Below are positions 56,229 to 64,000 of a DNA stretch of 64,000 nucleotides, in pieces. Both the position numbers and the translations under genes were made by a program. The first letter of the stretch is position 1, and each line of letters starts with the position of its first letter. The notes under the pieces are model-generated. The model was not told where the DNA came from, ran no database searches, and was given only the letters and a program-made list of their open reading frames with translations. Source of the stretch: Betaproteobacteria bacterium (lineage in GTDB: Bacteria; Pseudomonadota; Gammaproteobacteria; Burkholderiales; Burkholderiaceae_C); NCBI GenBank assembly GCA_016716535.1, contig JADJWD010000005.1:62001-126000 (forward strand), read 5' to 3'.

Positions 56229-57446
56229 ATGACCTCTACTCCGACGACCCGCCGCACGCTGCTGCAAGCCGGCGCGCTCGGCGCCGCTTCGCTGGCCACG
56301 CCGTTCGGCGCCTTCGCGCAGGCCGGCCGCGACGTCAAGATCGCCGTCATCCAGAGCAAGACCGGCCCGCTCGAGGCCTACGCGAAGCAGATGATCGTCG
56401 GCTTCAACATGGGCCTGGAGTACGCCACCGGCGGCACGATGGCGGTGGCCGGCCGCAAGCTCGTCGTCATCGAGAAGGACGACCAGGGCAAGCCCGACGT
56501 GGGCAAGGCCGCACTCGCCGCGGCCTACGCCGACGACAAGGTCGACATCGCCGTCGGCCCGACCGCCAGCCCCGTGGCGCTGGCGATGCTGCCGGTGGCC
56601 GAGGAGTACAAGAAGGTGCTGCTCGTCGAGCCGGCGGTCGCCGACAGCATCACCGGCGACAAGTGGAACAAGTACATCTTCCGCACCGGCCGCAACTCCA
56701 GCCAGGACGCGGCGGCCAACGCCGCGGCGCTGGACCAGCCGGGCGCCGTGATCGCCACGCTCGCCAACGACACGGCGTTCGGGCGCGACGGCGTGAAGGC
56801 GGCCAAGGAGTTCACCAAGAAGGCCAAGTTCGTCCACGAGGAGTACTTGCCCACCGGCACGACCGACTTCACCGCCGGCCTGCAGCGCATCATCGACCGG
56901 CTGAAGGACCAGCCGGGCAAGAAGTACCTGAGTGTCGGCTGGGCCGGCGCGCCGACGCCGTTCCCGAAGATCGCCGACATGGAGCTCGAAAAGCGCTTCG
57001 GCATCAAGCTGGCCACCGGCGGCAACATCCTGCCGGCGATGGTGGCGTACAAGAACTTCGAGGGCATGGAAGGCGCGCTGTACTACTACTTCGGCATCCC
57101 GAAGAACCCGGTCAACGAGTGGTTCGTCGCCAACCACTACAGCCGCCACAAGGCGCCGCCGGACTTCTTCACCTGCGGCGGCATGAGCGCGGCGATCGCC
57201 GTCGTCGAGGCGCTCAAGAAGACGCGCGGTGACACCGGCACCGACAAGCTCATCGCGACGATGGAAGGCATGAGCTTCGAGACGCCGAAGGGCCGGATGA
57301 CCTTCCGCAAGGAAGATCACCAGGCGATGCAGGACATGTTCCATTTCCGCATCAAGAACGACCCGGCGTTCGCGTGGGGCGTGCCCGAGCTGGTGCGCGT
57401 GATCCCGGCTTCCGAGCTGCAGATCCCCATCCGCAACAAGCGCTGA
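56229..57446 (+). CDS. ABC transporter periplasmic substrate-binding protein (branched-chain/amide type)
   Basis: 405 aa; AAGGAGA precedes the ATG. Tat-like signal (TTRRTLLQAGALGAAS, cleavage after GAFA). Type I periplasmic binding protein of the LivK/peptide-amide group: VKIAVIQSKTGPLEAY, VVIEKDDQGKPDVGKAAL, VDIAVGPTASPVALAM. First gene of an operon with complete ATPase and permease pairs. Ligand not predictable from sequence; hydrophobic amino acids, amides or aromatic acids are all seen in the family. Confidence 0.93.
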   Translation: MTSTPTTRRTLLQAGALGAASLATPFGAFAQAGRDVKIAVIQSKTGPLEAYAKQMIVGFNMGLEYATGGTMAVAGRKLVVIEKDDQGKPDVGKAALAAAYADDKVDIAVGPTASPVALAMLPVAEEYKKVLLVEPAVADSITGDKWNKYIFRTGRNSSQDAAANAAALDQPGAVIATLANDTAFGRDGVKAAKEFTKKAKFVHEEYLPTGTTDFTAGLQRIIDRLKDQPGKKYLSVGWAGAPTPFPKIADMELEKRFGIKLATGGNILPAMVAYKNFEGMEGALYYYFGIPKNPVNEWFVANHYSRHKAPPDFFTCGGMSAAIAVVEALKKTRGDTGTDKLIATMEGMSFETPKGRMTFRKEDHQAMQDMFHFRIKNDPAFAWGVPELVRVIPASELQIPIRNKR

Positions 57447-57501
57447 TCGATGGAATGAGGACGAGGCGGGGCGCCGCGAAGGCGCCCCCGCCGGCAGCGC
57501 C

Positions 57502-58284
57502 ATGCTCGAAACCCGCGATCTGACCATCCGCTTCGGCGGCCACGTCGCCGTCGATCACGTGTCGTGCACCTTCGTGCCCGGCACGCTGACGGCCATCGTC
57601 GGGCCGAACGGCGCGGGCAAGACGACCTACTTCAACCTGATCTCCGGGCAACTGCCGGCGAGTGAAGGCCGCGTGCTGTTGGCCGGCGAGGACATCACGT
57701 CGATGCCGGCGGCGCACCGCACGCGCCGCGGCCTCGGGCGCGCGTTCCAGCTGACGCAGCTCTTCCCGCACCTGACGGTGCGCGAGAACGTGCGCCTCGC
57801 GGTGCAGGCGCGCGAGCAGGGGCGAGGCAAAGGAGGAGGGATCGGCGGCGTCGACCTCCTGCGCGTCTGGCTCGACCACAAGGACTGGATCCGCGAGGCC
57901 GACGCGCTGCTCGAACAGGTGCGCCTCGCGCACCGCGCCGGCGCCATCGCGGCCAGCCTGCCGCACGGCGACCAGCGCAAGCTCGAAGTGGCGCTGCTGC
58001 TCGCGCTGGACCCGAAGGTGTTCATGTTCGACGAGCCCACCGCCGGCATGAGCGTCGACGAGGTGCCGGTGATCCTCGACCTGATCCGCGCGCTGAAGTC
58101 GCGCCGCGACATCGTCGTGCTGCTCGTCGAGCACAAGATGGACGTCGTGCGCGAGCTGTCGGACCGCATCGTCGTGCTGCACAACGGCCAGCTTGTTGCC
58201 GACGGCGAGCCGGCCGCGGTGATCGCGTCGCCGGTCGTGCAGCAGGCCTATCTCGGCATGGCGGCCGAGGAGGAGGCGGCGTGA
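57502..58284 (+). CDS. livG: ABC transporter ATP-binding protein LivG-like
   Basis: 260 aa. Walker A GPNGAGKT at 34-41, LivG-type loop LTQLFPHLTVRENVRL, signature SLPHGDQRKLEVALLLA, and Walker B VFMFDEPTAGMS. Drives import of the periplasmic protein's ligand. 55 bases after the receptor gene; overlaps livF by four bases. Confidence 0.93.
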   Translation: MLETRDLTIRFGGHVAVDHVSCTFVPGTLTAIVGPNGAGKTTYFNLISGQLPASEGRVLLAGEDITSMPAAHRTRRGLGRAFQLTQLFPHLTVRENVRLAVQAREQGRGKGGGIGGVDLLRVWLDHKDWIREADALLEQVRLAHRAGAIAASLPHGDQRKLEVALLLALDPKVFMFDEPTAGMSVDEVPVILDLIRALKSRRDIVVLLVEHKMDVVRELSDRIVVLHNGQLVADGEPAAVIASPVVQQAYLGMAAEEEAA

Positions 58285-59048
58285 GCGCAACGAACACGCT
58301 GACCCCGCCGCTGCTCGAACTCACCGGCGTGCACACGCATATCGGCGCGTATCACATCCTGCACGGCGTCGACCTCGTCGTGCCCGAGGGCGAGGTGACG
58401 ATGCTCTTGGGCCGCAACGGCGCGGGAAAGAGCACGACGCTGCGCACGATCATGGGCCTGTGGGCGGCGAGCGCCGGCGAGCTGCGCTTCACGCGCGGCG
58501 GCAAGGGCGAGCGCCTCAACGGCCTGGCGACCCCCGACATCGCCGCGCGTGGCATCGCCTACGTGCCCGAGAGCATGGGCATCTTCACCGACCTGACGGT
58601 GAAGGAAAACATCGTGCTCGCCGCGCGCTCGGCGCGCCACGCCGGCGAGCTCGACACGCAGCGCCTCGAGTGGATCTTCACGCTGCTGCCGGCGCTGAAG
58701 AAGTTCTGGCTCTACCCGGCCGGCAAGCTCTCGGGCGGGCAGAAGCAGATGCTCGCGGTGGCGCGCGCCATCGTCGAGCCGCGTGCGCTCGTCCTGATCG
58801 ACGAGCCGAGCAAGGGCCTGGCGCCTTCGATCATCCAGAACCTCATCACCGCGTTTCGCGAGCTGAAGCGGCAGCGCACGACGATCCTGCTCGTCGAGCA
58901 GAACTTCAAGATGGCGCGCGACCTCGGCGACCGCGTCGCGGTGATGGACAACGGCCGCGTCGTGCACACCGGCGCGATGGCCGAGCTGGCCGACGACGAA
59001 GCGCTGCAACAGCGGCTGCTCGGTCTTTCGCTGGGAGCGCATGCATGA
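58281..59048 (+). CDS. livF: ABC transporter ATP-binding protein LivF-like
   Basis: 255 aa from a GTG overlapping livG. Walker A GRNGAGKS at 44-51, LivF-type VPESMGIFTDLTVKENI, signature LSGGQKQMLAVARAI, and Walker B LVLIDEPSKGLAP. Pairs with LivG at the inner membrane. Overlaps the livH start by four bases. Confidence 0.93.
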   Translation: MSATNTLTPPLLELTGVHTHIGAYHILHGVDLVVPEGEVTMLLGRNGAGKSTTLRTIMGLWAASAGELRFTRGGKGERLNGLATPDIAARGIAYVPESMGIFTDLTVKENIVLAARSARHAGELDTQRLEWIFTLLPALKKFWLYPAGKLSGGQKQMLAVARAIVEPRALVLIDEPSKGLAPSIIQNLITAFRELKRQRTTILLVEQNFKMARDLGDRVAVMDNGRVVHTGAMAELADDEALQQRLLGLSLGAHA

Positions 59049-60058
59049 ACGCCGCCACCTCCGCCGCGCCTCACACGGCAACAACAGACACCGCCGCGGT
59101 GCCGAAGGCGCAGTTCGACTGCAAGCCGATCGCGCTCGTCGTCGGCCTCGTCGCGCTGGCACTGCCGGCGATGGGCGGCATGGCCAACTGGCTGACGCTG
59201 ACGCTCGCCGGTCTCGCGATGGGCCTCATCGTCTTCGTCATCGCCTCGGGGCTGACGCTCGTCTTCGGCCTGATGGACGTGCTGAATTTCGGCCACGGCC
59301 TCTTCATCGCGCTCGGCGCCTACATGGCCACCAGCGTGATGGGCTGGATGCCCGGTGCGCCGGTGGCCGGCGTCTTCGTCGCGATGCTGGTGGCGATGGC
59401 GGTCGCCGGCGCCATCGGCCTGGCCTTCGAGCGCGTGATCGTGCGCCCGGTCTACGGCCTGCACCTGAAGCAGATCCTCATCACGATGGGCGGCATGATC
59501 GTCGGCGAAGAGCTGATCAAGGCGATCTGGGGGCCGTTGCAGATAGCGCTGCCGCTGCCCGACGTGCTGCGCGGCTCGTGGATCTTCGGCGAGGCGGCGA
59601 TCGAGAAGTACCGCGTGCTCGCCGCGGCCATCGGCCTCGTCGTCTTTGCCGCACTCGTCTTCACGCTCAACCGCACGAAGATCGGCTTGCTCATTCGCGC
59701 CGGCGTGCAGGACCGCGAGATGGTCGAGGCGCTCGGCTACCGCATCCGGCGGCTCTTCGTCGGTGTCTTCGTCGCCGGCTCGGCGCTGGCCGGGCTCGGC
59801 GGCGTGCTGTGGGCCTTCTACCAGCAGAGTGTGATCCCGCAGATCGGCGCGCAGGTCAACGTGCTGATCTTCATCGTCATCATCATCGGCGGCCTGGGCA
59901 GCACGCTCGGCTGCTTCGTCGGCGCGCTGCTCGTCGGGCTGGTGGCCAACTACACCGGCTTCCTCGCGCCGAAGGTGGCGCTGTTCTCGACGATCGGCCT
60001 GATGGTCGCGATCCTGCTGTGGCGCCCGCAAGGGCTGTACCCGGTGACGAACCGCTGA
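59045..60058 (+). CDS. livH: ABC transporter permease LivH-like
   Basis: 337 aa inner-membrane permease, about eight membrane segments: GLTLVFGLMDVLNFGHGLFIALGAYMA, the characteristic LivH motif, and VGVFVAGSALAGLGGVLWAFYQ, then IIIGGLGSTLGCFVGAL. A longer than usual N-terminal cytoplasmic extension (~30 residues). Confidence 0.93.
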   Translation: MNAATSAAPHTATTDTAAVPKAQFDCKPIALVVGLVALALPAMGGMANWLTLTLAGLAMGLIVFVIASGLTLVFGLMDVLNFGHGLFIALGAYMATSVMGWMPGAPVAGVFVAMLVAMAVAGAIGLAFERVIVRPVYGLHLKQILITMGGMIVGEELIKAIWGPLQIALPLPDVLRGSWIFGEAAIEKYRVLAAAIGLVVFAALVFTLNRTKIGLLIRAGVQDREMVEALGYRIRRLFVGVFVAGSALAGLGGVLWAFYQQSVIPQIGAQVNVLIFIVIIIGGLGSTLGCFVGALLVGLVANYTGFLAPKVALFSTIGLMVAILLWRPQGLYPVTNR

Positions 60059-60072
60059 GGGGCGCAAAGACC

Positions 60073-61227
60073 ATGCTCGACCGCCTCCTCTCGCATGACC
60101 GCCCGGGCCACCCGGCGCTGGCCGCGCTCGTCGTGCTCATCGTGCTGGCACTCGCCTTCGCGCCGTTCCTCTTCCCCGGCGCGAAGGCGCTGTCGGTGGC
60201 GGCCAAGCTGCTCGTCTTCATCCTGCTCGTCGCGAGCTTCGACCTCTTGCTCGGCTACACCGGCATCGTCAGCTTCGCGCACACGATGTTCTTCGGCATC
60301 GGCGCCTACGGTGTCGGCATCGCCAGCACGCGCATGGGCGAAGGCTGGGCGGCGGTGGCCGTCGGCTGCGCCGCCGCGGTGGTCGTGTCGCTGGCGCTGT
60401 CGTTCGTGATCGGCCTGTTTTCGTTGCGCGTGAAGGCGATCTTCTACGCAATGATCACGCTGGCCGTCGCGGCGGCGTTCCAGACGCTCGCGTCGCAACT
60501 GTCGGACTTCACCGGCGGCGAAGACGGCATCACGTTCAAGAACCCGGCGCTGTTGAGCCCGTCGTTCGAGTGGATCATCGTCGCGGCCGATGCCGAGGGC
60601 AACGGCGGCTTCACGCTCGACGGCAAGATCCTCACCTACTACGTGCTCTTCGTCGCCGTGGCGGCGCTGTTCCTCGCGCTGCTGCGCATCGTCAACTCGC
60701 CGTTCGGGCGCGTGCTGCAGGCGATCCGCGAGAACGACTTCCGCGCCGAGGCGATCGGCTACCGCACCGTCGTCTATCGCACGCTGAGCAACGTCATCTC
60801 GGCGATGTTCGCGACGCTGGCCGGCGCGCTGCTGGCGTTATGGCTGCGCTACGTCGGCCCGGACACGACGCTCAGCTTCGAGATCATGCTCGACATCCTG
60901 CTGATCGTCGTCATCGGCGGCATGGGCACGATGTACGGCGCGGTGATCGGCGCGGCGCTCTTCGTTCTGGCGCAAAACTATCTGCAGGACCTGCTAAAGA
61001 TCGGCGCCGGCGCGCTCGAAGGTGTGCCGGTGCTCTCGGTGCTGGTCAGCCCCGACCGGTGGTTGCTGTGGCTGGGCTTGTTGTTCGTGCTGTCGGTGTA
61101 TTACTTCCCGACCGGCGTCGTCGGCAAGCTGCGCGCGCGCACGGCGGCGAAGTGGGTCGAGCAGGCGCGGGCGCAGGAGGCGGCGCAAGGAACGGCGCGT
61201 GAAGGCGCGGCGGGGAGCCCGCGATGA
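60073..61227 (+). CDS. livM: ABC transporter permease LivM-like
   Basis: 384 aa. LivM motifs: DLLLGYTGIVSFAHTMFFGIGAYGVG, AIRENDFRAEAIGYRT, IVVIGGMGTMYGAVIGAALF. About ten membrane segments; completes the transporter with LivH, G and F. Its stop overlaps the hydrolase start by four bases. Confidence 0.93.
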   Translation: MLDRLLSHDRPGHPALAALVVLIVLALAFAPFLFPGAKALSVAAKLLVFILLVASFDLLLGYTGIVSFAHTMFFGIGAYGVGIASTRMGEGWAAVAVGCAAAVVVSLALSFVIGLFSLRVKAIFYAMITLAVAAAFQTLASQLSDFTGGEDGITFKNPALLSPSFEWIIVAADAEGNGGFTLDGKILTYYVLFVAVAALFLALLRIVNSPFGRVLQAIRENDFRAEAIGYRTVVYRTLSNVISAMFATLAGALLALWLRYVGPDTTLSFEIMLDILLIVVIGGMGTMYGAVIGAALFVLAQNYLQDLLKIGAGALEGVPVLSVLVSPDRWLLWLGLLFVLSVYYFPTGVVGKLRARTAAKWVEQARAQEAAQGTAREGAAGSPR

Positions 61228-62093
61228 ACGCGACGAACGTGGCGCGCATCTCCCGCTACCTCACCTGCGAAGGCCGCGAGCTGCACTTCATGGAGTGGGG
61301 GGCGGGCGAATCGAATTCCGCCACGCGCGAAACCGTCATCGCCTGGCACGGCCTCGCGCGCACCGGCCGCGACATGGATGCGATCGCCGCGCACCTGGCG
61401 CAGCGCTACCGCGTCATCTGCCCCGACACCCTCGGCCGCGGCTTGAGCCAATGGAGCCCGGACCCGGCGCGCGAGTACTGCCTCGCGTTCTACGAGCGGC
61501 TGGCCGTCTCGCTGCTCGACCAGCTCGGCGTGCGCGATTGCCACTGGCTCGGCACCTCGATGGGCGGCGCGATCGGCCTGAAAGCGGCGGCCGGCGCGCT
61601 GCGCGGGCGCATCCGCCGCCTCGTGCTCAACGACATCGGCCCCGAGCTCGCCGAAGCAGCGGTGAACCGCATCCGCAGCTACGCCGGCAGCCCGCCGGCC
61701 TTCGCGACGGTGAGCGAGCTGGAAGCCTACTTCCGCACCGTCTACAAACCGTACGGGTGGCTGTCGGACGCGCAATGGCGGCTGCTCACCGAGAGCAGCA
61801 CGCGCCGCCTGCCCGACGGCCGCGTCACGCCGCACTACGACCCGGCGATGGTGCAGCAGTTCATCCAGCATCCGACGGACTATTCGCAGTGGCCGGCGTG
61901 GGACTCGCTGACGCTGCCCGTGCTGTGCCTGCGCGGCGAGACGAGCGACCTCTTGCTGCCCGAAGTCGCCGAGGCGATGCGCGTGCGCGGCCCGCGCGCC
62001 GTCGTCGTCACGATCCCCGGCTGCGGCCACGCGCCGGCGCTGAACACGCCCGAGCACTTCGCGCTCGTCGAGCGCTTCTTCGCCGGATCCTAG
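61224..62093 (+). CDS. Alpha/beta hydrolase at the end of the ABC operon
   Basis: 289 aa. VIAWHGLARTGRDMDAIA oxyanion region, nucleophile S112 in GTSMGG, acid in the CLRGETSDLLL strand, and His269 in GCGHAP. Translationally coupled (ATGA) to livM, so it probably acts on the imported compound, for example an ester, lactone or amide; the substrate itself is not shown. Confidence 0.88.
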   Translation: MNATNVARISRYLTCEGRELHFMEWGAGESNSATRETVIAWHGLARTGRDMDAIAAHLAQRYRVICPDTLGRGLSQWSPDPAREYCLAFYERLAVSLLDQLGVRDCHWLGTSMGGAIGLKAAAGALRGRIRRLVLNDIGPELAEAAVNRIRSYAGSPPAFATVSELEAYFRTVYKPYGWLSDAQWRLLTESSTRRLPDGRVTPHYDPAMVQQFIQHPTDYSQWPAWDSLTLPVLCLRGETSDLLLPEVAEAMRVRGPRAVVVTIPGCGHAPALNTPEHFALVERFFAGS

Positions 62094-62125
62094 GGGCACG
62101 CTGCGGGCGCCCGCGCGCCGCGGCT

Positions 62126-62989
62126 TCAGCGAGGGTCGGGCACGTAGCCCGGGAACGGCTCGGGGCGGACGTGGCGTTCGCCGGGGCCGGGCGACGGCGG
62201 CACGATGCCGGCGGCCACGAGGCGGGCGTGGCTGTCGTAGCGGATCTGCACGATCTCGGCCGGCCGGCTGCTCGCGCGCTCGAAGTGCGTGCGCGCGACC
62301 GGCGCGTATTCGCGCTCGCCGTGGCCCGTGCCCAGGCGCTCGCTGCGCGCCAGCGGCGAGGGCGACGCCGCCGGTGCGTTCGACGCCTCGGCCTGCGCCG
62401 CCGGCGGCGCGGCCGGCCTCGGCGCGGCCGCTGCGGGCGCGGCGCCGGCGCTGCCGTCGCTGCTGTCACTGCGGCTGCCGCCGCCCGCCGCCGGCGACAC
62501 CTCGAACGGCACCGGCCGCGGCATCGGCACGCGCTCGCGGAACACCGCGATGCCGACGACGCCGACGTTGTGCGGCCGGTCGGTGCGCGCCGCGTACGAA
62601 TCGGGCAGCGCGGTGAAGTAGAAGGCCGCCGCCTCGTGGTCGCTCTTGCGCCAGCCGGTGATGTCGGCGCTCTGCCACGGTGCGAGCACGTAGCCGGTCT
62701 GGCTCGCCGCCGCGGTCTGGCCGCTGACGGCGTTGACGCCGTCGACCGACAGCACGACGAGCACGCGCGCGCCGGTGCGGTTGGTCAGCCGCACCGCATA
62801 ACGGTCGCCCGGCCGCCCCGCCACCCACGCCGCGCCGCGGTGGCGCGCTTCGGGCAGAACGTCGCCGCTGGCGCGGTCGACGAGCTGCATCTGCACGAGG
62901 TGGCCGAAGGCCGCCGCAGCCGGCGGCGAAGTGCACGCGGTGCAGGCGGCGGCGAGCGCCAGGACGAAGAGCGAACGGCGTGGGACCAT
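62126..62989 (-). CDS. Exported protein of unknown function
   Basis: 287 aa. N-terminal signal (SLFVLALAAACTAC) with a possible lipoprotein Cys16 or Cys19 in a non-canonical box. Residues 25-165 form a beta-rich domain (YAVRLTNRTGARVLVVLSVDGVNAVSG, GYVLAPWQSADITGWRKS, HNVGVVGIAVFRE), seen as conserved hypothetical proteins in Burkholderiales. Residues 165-215 are an Ala/Pro/Ser linker and the tail contains the repeated-looking PFPGYVPDPR. Probably periplasmic or surface. It lies between the hydrolase (+) and the AtuA gene (+). Confidence 0.75.
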   Translation of the reverse strand: MVPRRSLFVLALAAACTACTSPPAAAAFGHLVQMQLVDRASGDVLPEARHRGAAWVAGRPGDRYAVRLTNRTGARVLVVLSVDGVNAVSGQTAAASQTGYVLAPWQSADITGWRKSDHEAAAFYFTALPDSYAARTDRPHNVGVVGIAVFRERVPMPRPVPFEVSPAAGGGSRSDSSDGSAGAAPAAAAPRPAAPPAAQAEASNAPAASPSPLARSERLGTGHGEREYAPVARTHFERASSRPAEIVQIRYDSHARLVAAGIVPPSPGPGERHVRPEPFPGYVPDPR

Positions 62990-63095
62990 GGTGGGGCTCC
63001 GGTGGAGGGGACCCGGCTGATACGCGCGAGGCGCGCGGACGGGGTGAAACGCCGCCGTTCGGCCTGCCGGCGCCCTCTCTCGCTACGATTCCCGC

Positions 63096-64000
63096 ATGTC
63101 CCGCCCTTTCCGCATCGGCGCCGGCGCCGGTTACTCCGGCGACCGCATCGAGCCGGCGCGCGACCTCGCCGAGCGCGGCGAACTCGATGTGCTGGTCTTC
63201 GAGTGCCTGGCCGAACGCACGATCGCGCTGGCGCAGGCGCGGCGGCAGCAGGACCCCGAGGCCGGCTTCGACCCGCTGCTGCGCGAGCGGCTGCGCGCCG
63301 TGCTGCCGGCGTGCCTGGCCCGCGGCGTGCGCATCGTCACCAACATGGGCGCGGCGAATCCGCTCGCCGCCGGGCGCGCCGCGCTCGACGTGGCGCGTGA
63401 GCTCGGCCTGCCGCGCCTGCGTGTCGCGGTCGTCACCGGCGACGACGTTCTGCCGTGGCTCGCAGAAAACGATCGGCCGCTGATCGATGGCGACGGCGGC
63501 GCGGCCGCTGCCACCGCCAGCACCGCCTCCCTCGCCGGCCGCATCGTCTCGGCCAACGCCTACCTCGGCGCCGAGGCGTTGCTGCCGGCGCTGGCCGGCG
63601 CGCCCGATCTCGTGATCACCGGCCGCGTCGCCGACCCGGCGTTGTTCCTCGCGCCGCTGGTGCACCACTTCGGCTGGGCGGCCGACGACTGGCTTCGGCT
63701 CGGACGCGGCATCGCGGTGGGCCATCTGCTCGAATGCGCGGCGCAGGTCAGCGGCGGCTACATCGCCGAGCCGGGCCGCTTCGACGTGCCGCGGCTCGAG
63801 GACGTCGGCTTCCCGCTCGCCGAGGTCGGCGCCGACGGCGACGCGGTGATCACCAAGCTCGCGGGCACCGGCGGCCGCGTCGACCGGCTCACCTGCACGG
63901 CGCAGCTGCTCTACGAGATCGAAGACCCGGCGAGCTATCTGCAGCCCGACGTGACGGCCGACTTCTCGCGCGTGCAATTGCGCGAGGCCGGCGCCGACCG
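63096..64000 (+). CDS. AtuA-family (DUF1446) protein, 5' part only
   Basis: 301 codons visible, cut by the window end. Family text: FRIGAGAGYSGDRIEPARDLAERGELDVLVFECLAERT, ARGVRIVTNMGAANPLAAGRAAL, ITGRVADPALFLAPLVHHFGW. AtuA proteins are needed for acyclic terpene use in Pseudomonas but many homologues work elsewhere. No Shine-Dalgarno; TACGAT at 63084-63089, six bases before the ATG, suggests a leaderless transcript. Confidence 0.9.
   Translation, partial: MSRPFRIGAGAGYSGDRIEPARDLAERGELDVLVFECLAERTIALAQARRQQDPEAGFDPLLRERLRAVLPACLARGVRIVTNMGAANPLAAGRAALDVARELGLPRLRVAVVTGDDVLPWLAENDRPLIDGDGGAAAATASTASLAGRIVSANAYLGAEALLPALAGAPDLVITGRVADPALFLAPLVHHFGWAADDWLRLGRGIAVGHLLECAAQVSGGYIAEPGRFDVPRLEDVGFPLAEVGADGDAVITKLAGTGGRVDRLTCTAQLLYEIEDPASYLQPDVTADFSRVQLREAGAD

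Overview
The window is very GC-rich chromosomal DNA (by eye roughly 70% or more) from what looks like a betaproteobacterium of the order Burkholderiales, probably the Rubrivivax/Leptothrix/Piscinibacter group. The reasons are the LysM-def-fmt order, the MaeB-type malic enzyme with a fused phosphotransacetylase domain, a Bug-family (TctC-like) receptor, a DUF2868/DUF3482 pair ahead of trkAH, and the acetate cluster DUF485-actP-DUF294-kinase-exonuclease. I see no rRNA, tRNA, CRISPR array, insertion sequence or prophage. Genes are dense, with many ATGA or GTGA start/stop overlaps, and almost every gene casts long shadow ORFs on the other strand.

Layout. 1-8.2 kb: a truncated LysM protein (-), def-fmt, a small lipoprotein, azlCD, pgk and a malic enzyme gene broken by one extra G. 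8.2-11 kb (-): a NarL-type sensor kinase with a receiver-only response regulator. 11.2-17.4 kb: an overlapping four-gene run of DUF2868 membrane protein, DUF3482 GTPase-like protein, trkA and trkH. 17.4-22.9 kb: class II aldolase with a membrane protein (-), a DsbA-fold isomerase, a chemoreceptor behind a good sigma-28 promoter, rhodanese and DinB proteins. 22.9-33 kb: leucine/isovalerate catabolism (mccB, an acyl-CoA dehydrogenase with isovaleryl-type active-site placement, DUF4126, mccA, hmgL), with a vapBC toxin-antitoxin module set inside it and an ACGT-type palindrome at its head. 33-42.7 kb: the acetate uptake and sensing cluster, including a transporter-kinase hybrid and a PAS/kinase-like protein fused to a DnaQ-type exonuclease. 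42.8-46.4 kb: LysE exporter, a 51-nt poly-G tract, a frameshifted malonyl-CoA synthetase gene and its Bug receptor. 46.5-50 kb: two divergent caspase-like genes and an outer-membrane barrel. 50-56 kb: M48 protease lipoprotein, sigma-54 activator, GNAT, nucleoside hydrolase, an ORF6N remnant and a hydrolase. 56-62.1 kb: a branched-chain-type ABC transporter operon with a terminal alpha/beta hydrolase, behind a textbook sigma-54 promoter. 62.1-64 kb: an unknown secreted protein (-) and the start of an AtuA-family gene cut by the window end.

Working together: leucine is broken down to acetoacetate and acetyl-CoA by mccAB/hmgL; acetate is taken up by ActP and probably sensed by the SLC5-kinase; malonate may be activated by MatB. 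The regulatory signals I trust most are the sigma-54 promoter at 56155, the sigma-28 promoter at 19645, the LiuR-like palindrome at 22926 and the vapBC operator at 24630. Two genes carry single-base G insertions that could be assembly errors; these need read-level checking before being called real pseudogenes.
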